From: Phycomyces blakesleeanus NRRL 1555(-)
Taxonomy: Eukaryota; Mucoromycota; Mucoromycetes; Mucorales; Phycomycetaceae
Direction of reading: 5' to 3'
Assembly (NCBI RefSeq): GCF_001638985.1
Contig: NW_017265168.1
Span: 186,001-250,000 of the forward strand
DNA length: 64,000 nucleotides
In this document: positions 58,807 through 64,000 of the stretch, one piece after another
How positions within the stretch are numbered: the stretch's first letter is position 1
How the letters are laid out: every line of letters starts with the position of its first letter
Made by a program: the position numbers and the translations under genes
Notes under the pieces: model-generated
Databases searched by the model: none
Told to the model about the DNA's origin: nothing
Seen by the model: only the letters and a program-made list of their open reading frames with translations

Positions 58807-58925
58807 TCTTTATCAATTTGTAACGTTATGTGACAATCAAACTGAATCTATATAGCTTATTGTCACGGCATTGTTTTACATATATGCACGTCACACGACG
58901 TCACAAATTGATAGAGAAAACAAAC
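58807..58925. repeat. Imperfect inverted repeat around ATCAATTTGT(A/G)ACGT
   Basis: TTCTCTTTATCAATTTGTAA (58805 on) pairs with the complement of the segment ending TTGATAGAGAA near 58919, with arms of about 30 bases, a 2-base indel and several transitions. It could be a small MITE or a hairpin. The region 58686-59090 has no gene that I can see. Confidence 0.6.
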
Positions 58926-59090
58926 TTTAAAATAAATAATAATAATGATTTAAATATGTTATATTTCACTAAATATTTTTATGTCTTTTGTAGGAATTGA
59001 ACTGGTAATCTGCAGATTGCTTTATGACACTGTAAGCAAATGGCGGAGTTTGTATTCGGAGCTTTAAAACCCATAAACTTTCAGAAATCC

Positions 59091-59221
59091 AATTATTTTC
59101 TATTCAGCCTTGGCTACCATCAGAAAAAATAATAATAATAGAATATAATTTTTCTAGAATTACAAAGAATTTTGCATCGTCACCGCAATGCCAGACAACC
59201 AAAATCATGTTACAAGCTGAC
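59091..59221 (+). repeat. Second copy of the tRNA-upstream repeat
   Basis: Matches 24411-24534 in the same orientation. No tRNA follows here. 59222-59560 holds only A-rich sequence and the 24-bp repeat at 59436-59459. Confidence 0.75.
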
Positions 59222-59711
59222 TATTTTAACAGCACCCATTATCAAACAAAAGTGCCCAGCTAGCTTAGGTTAAAGATTATGTTTTATTAAAGAGATATGT
59301 TGCTGGCAATCTATAGATCATATAGCATCTCAAGTACAAAAGAAAAAGCAAAAAAAGTCTAAAAGGATTACAAAAAGACAAAAAATAGAAAGAGAAGAAG
59401 AGAACTAACATTAATAAGCTGAAAGTTATACCTTACTCTCCACTTTGCAGCTGTGTAAAAATGCGGTAACAGTGAAAGAGAGGAGATAAGAGTTCAAGCA
59501 AGCAGCTGTTTATGTGTGAAAAGATAAAAAATGAAAGAAAATTAGATAGAGAAGAAAAAAAGACAAAAAAAATAAAAATTAAAATGAAAAAGAAGAAAAA
59601 AAGAAACTAGCTAAGTCCAGCCCAAAGAGTATCAAAATGAGTTTCATGAGTGTAGTCACCATCAGGATTACAAAGCTTGTCAAAATGCCAGAGAATAGTA
59701 AGTAGTGCTAC

Positions 59712-62700
59712 CTAATAAGAGGGACAAGGAGCCTGACTAGAATTTGGGAGAGCAGTAATAGCAAAATCAATTGGATTATAGTTTTGATCAGATGGAATAG
59801 GAAGACAGGCCAACAAATGGCCAGGAACCAAAGAGCAGACAGCAAAATGATGACGTGAGGTATGGTCAGTACCACAATAGCAATTCTTAGGACTGCTAGG
59901 CAACCAACCCATTCTTCAGTGGACAAGGCAGCTACGTTCCACCCTAGTTACAGGCAAGAACAGAATAGGACTGACTTCCAAAAGAGGGTGGCATGCTAGG
60001 AACAAGACTTGGTTTGAAGACAATCGGAACTGATCAGTTTTGAACTGTTAAAAGGTTTCGAAGTGATGTTTGAGAGCTTTGCCACTATAAACATTTAAAT
60101 CAATAGAGATGCTTTGAAGGAGAGTATTATGACGAAGAGTGACAAGTGATGAAGACTGAGAGTGATGACGGTGAAGAAGAAACAAAAGGCAGCCAGAGGG
60201 AAGGTAGTGAGCACGAATACAAAACTTAGTTATCAGCACATCAGCACGGAAACTCATACTAGGGAGGTGACATATATGTTTAAGCACAGTTGTAGATGAG
60301 GTGTGATGTCCACCAACAATTATGTGCAAACATTTATCTAGGATCTTCTCAAGCTGAATAGTATCAGTTCTTTTCAGAGGGAGAATAGTCAATCCATATT
60401 CAAATTTTGGTCTGATAAAGATCCTATACAGACGAGAGCTGAGAAGCAGAGAGAATCCAGACTGGCATGCTCCAACTGCATTCAGTGTTGCCATGGTTGC
60501 CAGGGCTCCAGAACGACAATGAGTGACAATAGAAGGCCCATAAATATCTTTATTGCGAAAGGGGACACCAAGATATATGAATTCCTCTACTGCAGGAAGA
60601 ATCTCATCATATATTGAGAGAGCTGAATGGTTGGCAGAACGAGAAAGAGGGTAAATGATAGCACATTTAGATGGACTTCAACGAAAACCAAGATCAAATG
60701 AGTGTTGGGCAGCCAAATAAAGCATAGTCTGGACGTCACAAGCAGAACCAAATATTGCCGCATCATCACCAAAAATAAGTGTATTTATTGGCGTTGATAA
60801 GACTGCGTGCTGATAGCAATCCACACCTGAAGGAGCAAGAAGAGACTGATATGCATCCAATGAGGAGGGAGACAATGATGATACATAGGTAGAAGTGAGA
60901 GGAGATGTAACTGTGCAAAGGAGAGCTGGAAGGGAGTTGATATAAATGGAGTAAAGATAAAGACGAAGGACTGAACATTGAAGAATGCTTGTCTTGGGTG
61001 AAAATGAATGTGAGGCGAAATTGCCAAGAAGAACTGAGATAAATAAATCATCAAACATATGGACCAAAAGTCCAAGAAGAGCAGATGATATGGATCGTCT
61101 GACAAGGGCATTCCAAATGACACGTCTATCCACAGTGTTATAGGCAGCTTTAATATCCAAGAAAGCAACAATTGGATTGTGGTGATGACAATGAAAATGA
61201 GCTTTCATCAGGTTGTGTAAACATAGAGCTTGATCCAGAGCACCACAACGAGGATGAAATCCACCTTGAACTACATTCAGTAGAGGAAAGAATTTATGCA
61301 ACTCAGGAGCAAGACACATCTCAAATAATTTACGAATTACAGAAGTGAGAGAAATTGGGTGGTAGTTTGCAGCATCTAAAGGGTTACCCTTTTTGAAAAT
61401 GGGAAACACTTGTGCTTGACGCCAGAGAAAAGGAGTATATGACCATTGCCAGCAGATAGTAAAGAGACAGGCAAGAAGAGGTGAGATGTGAGACCGAATG
61501 GGCTTTAGCATTTCCGCACAGATGTGGTCAGGACCCAGTGCCTTGCGGTTAGGCATAAATTGCATGCTGGTCCCCACCACTAGTGAGGTAAATGGCAAGT
61601 CAACAGAGACAAAAGGCATGAGAGAGGTGTTGAGTGGTGGTGGTGAAGATCGAATATCAGGAAGTATGTGTCCACTATAGACTGATGCGAGATGGTCACA
61701 CATAACTGTTGCTGCAACTGCTGAGCCATCATCATGCTGAAATGAGTGCTGTGGTTGCCTGCGCCGTTTCAACTGCTTTATCTTGGACGTGGCCTTGTTT
61801 AAATCTGAGTTCATTGAGTGGCAAAAAGCATGCCAAGACAAATGCTTTGCAGTTTGAACTTGCTGACGAAACTTCTTATGTGCATGTTGGTGCCGGCTCC
61901 AGCAATTGATCTTGTCAATGCCACAAGCTCAACGCCATTGCTTGTAACAGCCATCTCTATGGCCGGCTGCAGCTTGCAATGCAGGGGTCCAAAACGATTT
62001 CCAATGTGAGGGGCGAGGGGGGCAAGAACCAATGGAGCTACTAAGAGAGTCATAAATGAGTGTATTGAAAGAGTTAGTAAGAGCATCAATGGGTAGACAT
62101 ATAGTTGGCAGATTCTGAACAAGGTCTTGTAGTGTGATGAGAATGGAGGCGGATTTGGTGACAAAGGTGGTGACATATAATGATCTGACATCTTCTTCAT
62201 AAAGACATGACAGATTCCAAGTTTGGTGCATAGGTGGAGGTGCTGGTGGTGAGTGTTGCAGGTCATAAGTAAAGGAAAGTGAGAGAAGTTGGTGATCAGA
62301 GCCTAAAGATAGTTCGGTTGCAATGTGTAAAGAAGGGTTGGCAAAGTTGATGTTGGTGATAAAAAGGTCAATGATGCTGCTGATTTCAACTTCGTTATGA
62401 AAGGAAATGTATGTGGGTGTGCATGGTGAGAGAACTCCATTGAGGACAGTTAAAGATTGTTTTTCAAGCCATTGCTCTAAAGCTACACCATGAAGGTTAG
62501 ATGCATAGTCACCAGTTACTGAACCAAGGCGTGCATTAAAATCTCCACATATAATGGTATCATCAGTTAAAGGAATGGCTGAGAGGATATCAAGAGCTTC
62601 ATGAGTGGGCATAGAGGATGGTAAGTAAAGGCATATAAGTCGAAAGGTACCAATCTTGACAGCAAGAGCATAGTTGTTGGGTATAGATATTTGTGTGACA

Positions 62701-62945
62701 GTATAAGGACAGGAAGGAGAGACTAACAATGACACCCCCATTGATCTGCAGTAGTTGCCAGCAACAGGAGATCCATAGAGATGAAACTGAAACCATGAGG
62801 TTGGAAGACGGGCTGGGGATAAGAGTCATGTTTCAGTTATAAAAAGCATATGAAGAGATTGACAGTGATTGAGCACGTCTTTGATTGCACGAGGTTGAAG
62901 TCCATTGGCATTTCATAATCCTTTTGAAAGGTCATTTATTCTATC
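59712..62945 (-). pseudogene. LINE copy 2 ORF2: endonuclease, reverse transcriptase, Cys/His tail
   Basis: Endonuclease: NANGLQPRA (62900 region), FITET, GSPVAG, CGDFNARLG and SLGSDHQLL. Reverse transcriptase: NRKALGPDH, QVFPIFKKG, GGFHPRCGALDQA, AFLDIKAAYNTVDRR and FGDDAAIFGSA; the last is the catalytic block, FGDD in place of the common FADD/YADD. Then RIFIRPKFEYGL and, near the C-terminus, CYCGTDHTSRHHFAVC, a Cys/His knuckle typical of LINE ORF2 tails. Stops include TGA at the Trp of TETW, TGA near 61927, TGA at 60678 (FR-stop-SPSK) and more downstream. Dead, but it preserves the full domain order. Confidence 0.8.
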
Positions 62946-63815
62946 ATAGCAGTGAGAGCATCAAGAGCACATTTTTTGTTTGGAGCATCACCAAAGTTTT
63001 TGAGCTATAGGACGGGCAAGAATTTCCTCAATACCAATCCATCCTGATTAGACAAGGAAGTGTGCAACTAGAAGAACAAGGTGAGGACGCAGAAACTTAA
63101 GGGCCTGAATGCAGCAAGCATTTTGAAGAACCAAGGTCTGGGTTTCCAGACCAGAAAGAGACAGATTGACAAACTTGGGATCAGCAGCATTCTTGGGGTC
63201 AAGTGGATCAAAGTTGTTGACAAGAGAGACCTTGGCTTGAACTAATTATGACTTAAAGTCCTCAAGATACTGCACATGAACAAGAATTCCAATCACTCCA
63301 CAACCAGGGAAGTTAATGTCCAATAGACGGCCAGTGTCAACACCAAGAGTGCAGAGAGAACGGCGCACTTCACTGTGTGTAATGTGGCGTGAGCGAGAAA
63401 TATAAGCATATTCAAAACCATCAGGATCAGTTTTGTCAGAGAATAGTCTTTGAGAGGCAGCAACCTGGCGGGCAGAAGGAAGTCAAGGTGTCTTGGCTGG
63501 CAGAATCAAGCTTGTTTTGGTAGCCCAAGTGAAGGCAGCAGTTCCAAGATCTGCAGTTGACTGGGGTGCAGGAAAAGAAGCAGAGCTGGGAACAGGACCA
63601 GTCACATTGTTTTGCAACAATTGAGATCAGAGATTGGCATTCTCCTGCTGGACATTAGATAATTGAGCATGCAATTGGACATTTTTAGCAGCAAGTGATT
63701 CCAAATGTACTGTACGTTCGTTAAGTGCACTGAACTGCGACTGCATACTGGTTAAAAACGTCACAAGCTCGGCTGGCAGACTTTGCATGCAATTAGCAGA
63801 CAACAATTGTGACAT
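62946..63815 (-). pseudogene. LINE copy 2 ORF1
   Basis: From an ATG at 63815, residues 15-62 form a coiled coil with heptad leucines (LPAELVTFLTSMQSQF, LESLAAKNVQLHAQL). A TGA at 63627-63629 follows ENANL, where CGA would give Arg. After it the frame continues to the SLCTLGVDTGRLLDINFPG block shared with copy 1, with further stops. ORF1 of LINEs is the RNA-binding chaperone. Confidence 0.7.
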
Positions 63816-64000
63816 GTTTGGTGATGATCTTGAGATGGTGGCAATCGGCAGAGAAAAAGTGAAAACCGGTAATAAAATGGCAGGAATGATATGAAAAATA
63901 TTTTTGACAATGAATGCGGTGGTGGGAAGGATAGATGCGTCATATTTGACAATGGATGCAATGATTGAAACAATATTTTGGATGGATTAATGATAGAATT

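Larger units (their letters stand above)
59560..63830 (-). mobile_element. LINE copy 2 (APE-type non-LTR retrotransposon), near full length
   Basis: The minus strand carries ORF1 (coiled coil) and ORF2 (endonuclease, reverse transcriptase, C-terminal Cys/His motif) in the same order as copy 1. The 3' end is near 59560-59600, in T-rich sequence when read on the minus strand; no poly(A) or duplication was identified. The 5' end near 63830-64000 may run off the window. Confidence 0.8.

Overview
The window reads as AT-rich, transposon-saturated fungal DNA. Genes carry many short GT-AG introns (about 50-80 nt). The transposase families (Tnp2/CACTA, MULE with FAR1/SWIM/OTU domains, Tc1, Merlin-like, APE-type LINEs) resemble what I know of Mucoromycota such as Mucorales. 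The organism is inferred; no database search was possible. Non-transposon content is minimal: one tRNA-Leu(AAG) at 24.57 kb and perhaps one small unrecognised reading frame beside it.

Layout. 0-1.6 kb: broken KDZ/Tnp2-related gene. 1.6-4.1 kb: MULE with perfect 36-bp terminal inverted repeats. 4.1-6.7 kb: LINE copy 1, cut at both ends. 6.7-21 kb: CACTA-like element C with element A (7646-14339, target duplication GAC) nested in one of its exons. 21.3-23.3 kb: inverted partial copy of C's left end (R2) containing a Tc1-like element. 23.3-25.5 kb: probable host interval with a degenerate solo LTR and the tRNA. 25.6-39.6 kb: CACTA element E (ends CACTACGGCGG), whose transposase gene is split by element D (32126-38590, 10-bp duplication). 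39.6-44.4 kb: degenerate relative F and tandem repeats. 45.0-52.8 kb: a Tc1 gene split by CACTA-like element B (45159-52224, duplication ACT); B contains a 391-bp solo LTR. 53.4-54.6 kb: Merlin/IS1595-like transposase. 54.7-58.7 kb: 4-kb MULE-OTU element with 310-bp inverted repeats and an 8-bp duplication. 59.6-63.8 kb: LINE copy 2, minus strand.

How the genes fit together. Elements A, B, C and D share one plan. A Tnp2 transposase gene with an N-terminal CxCxxC motif converges on a four-exon accessory gene. In A, B and D the accessory protein shares an MSDGE...WRSDE region, and its C-terminus is also conserved. At the other end lies a third, many-exon gene with a hydrophobic N-terminus. In B it is open from start to stop (7 exons, 137 residues), and its internal exon lengths and phases match those of A. 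I recognise no family for the accessory or third proteins; this three-gene module is the best candidate for an undescribed system. E, and probably F, instead have a different coiled-coil accessory gene divergent from the transposase.

Most transposase copies are broken by in-frame stops that fit C-to-T or G-to-A transitions, suggesting methylation/deamination or RIP-like decay of repeats. The MULE-1 transposase is open but has Asn where the first catalytic Asp is expected.
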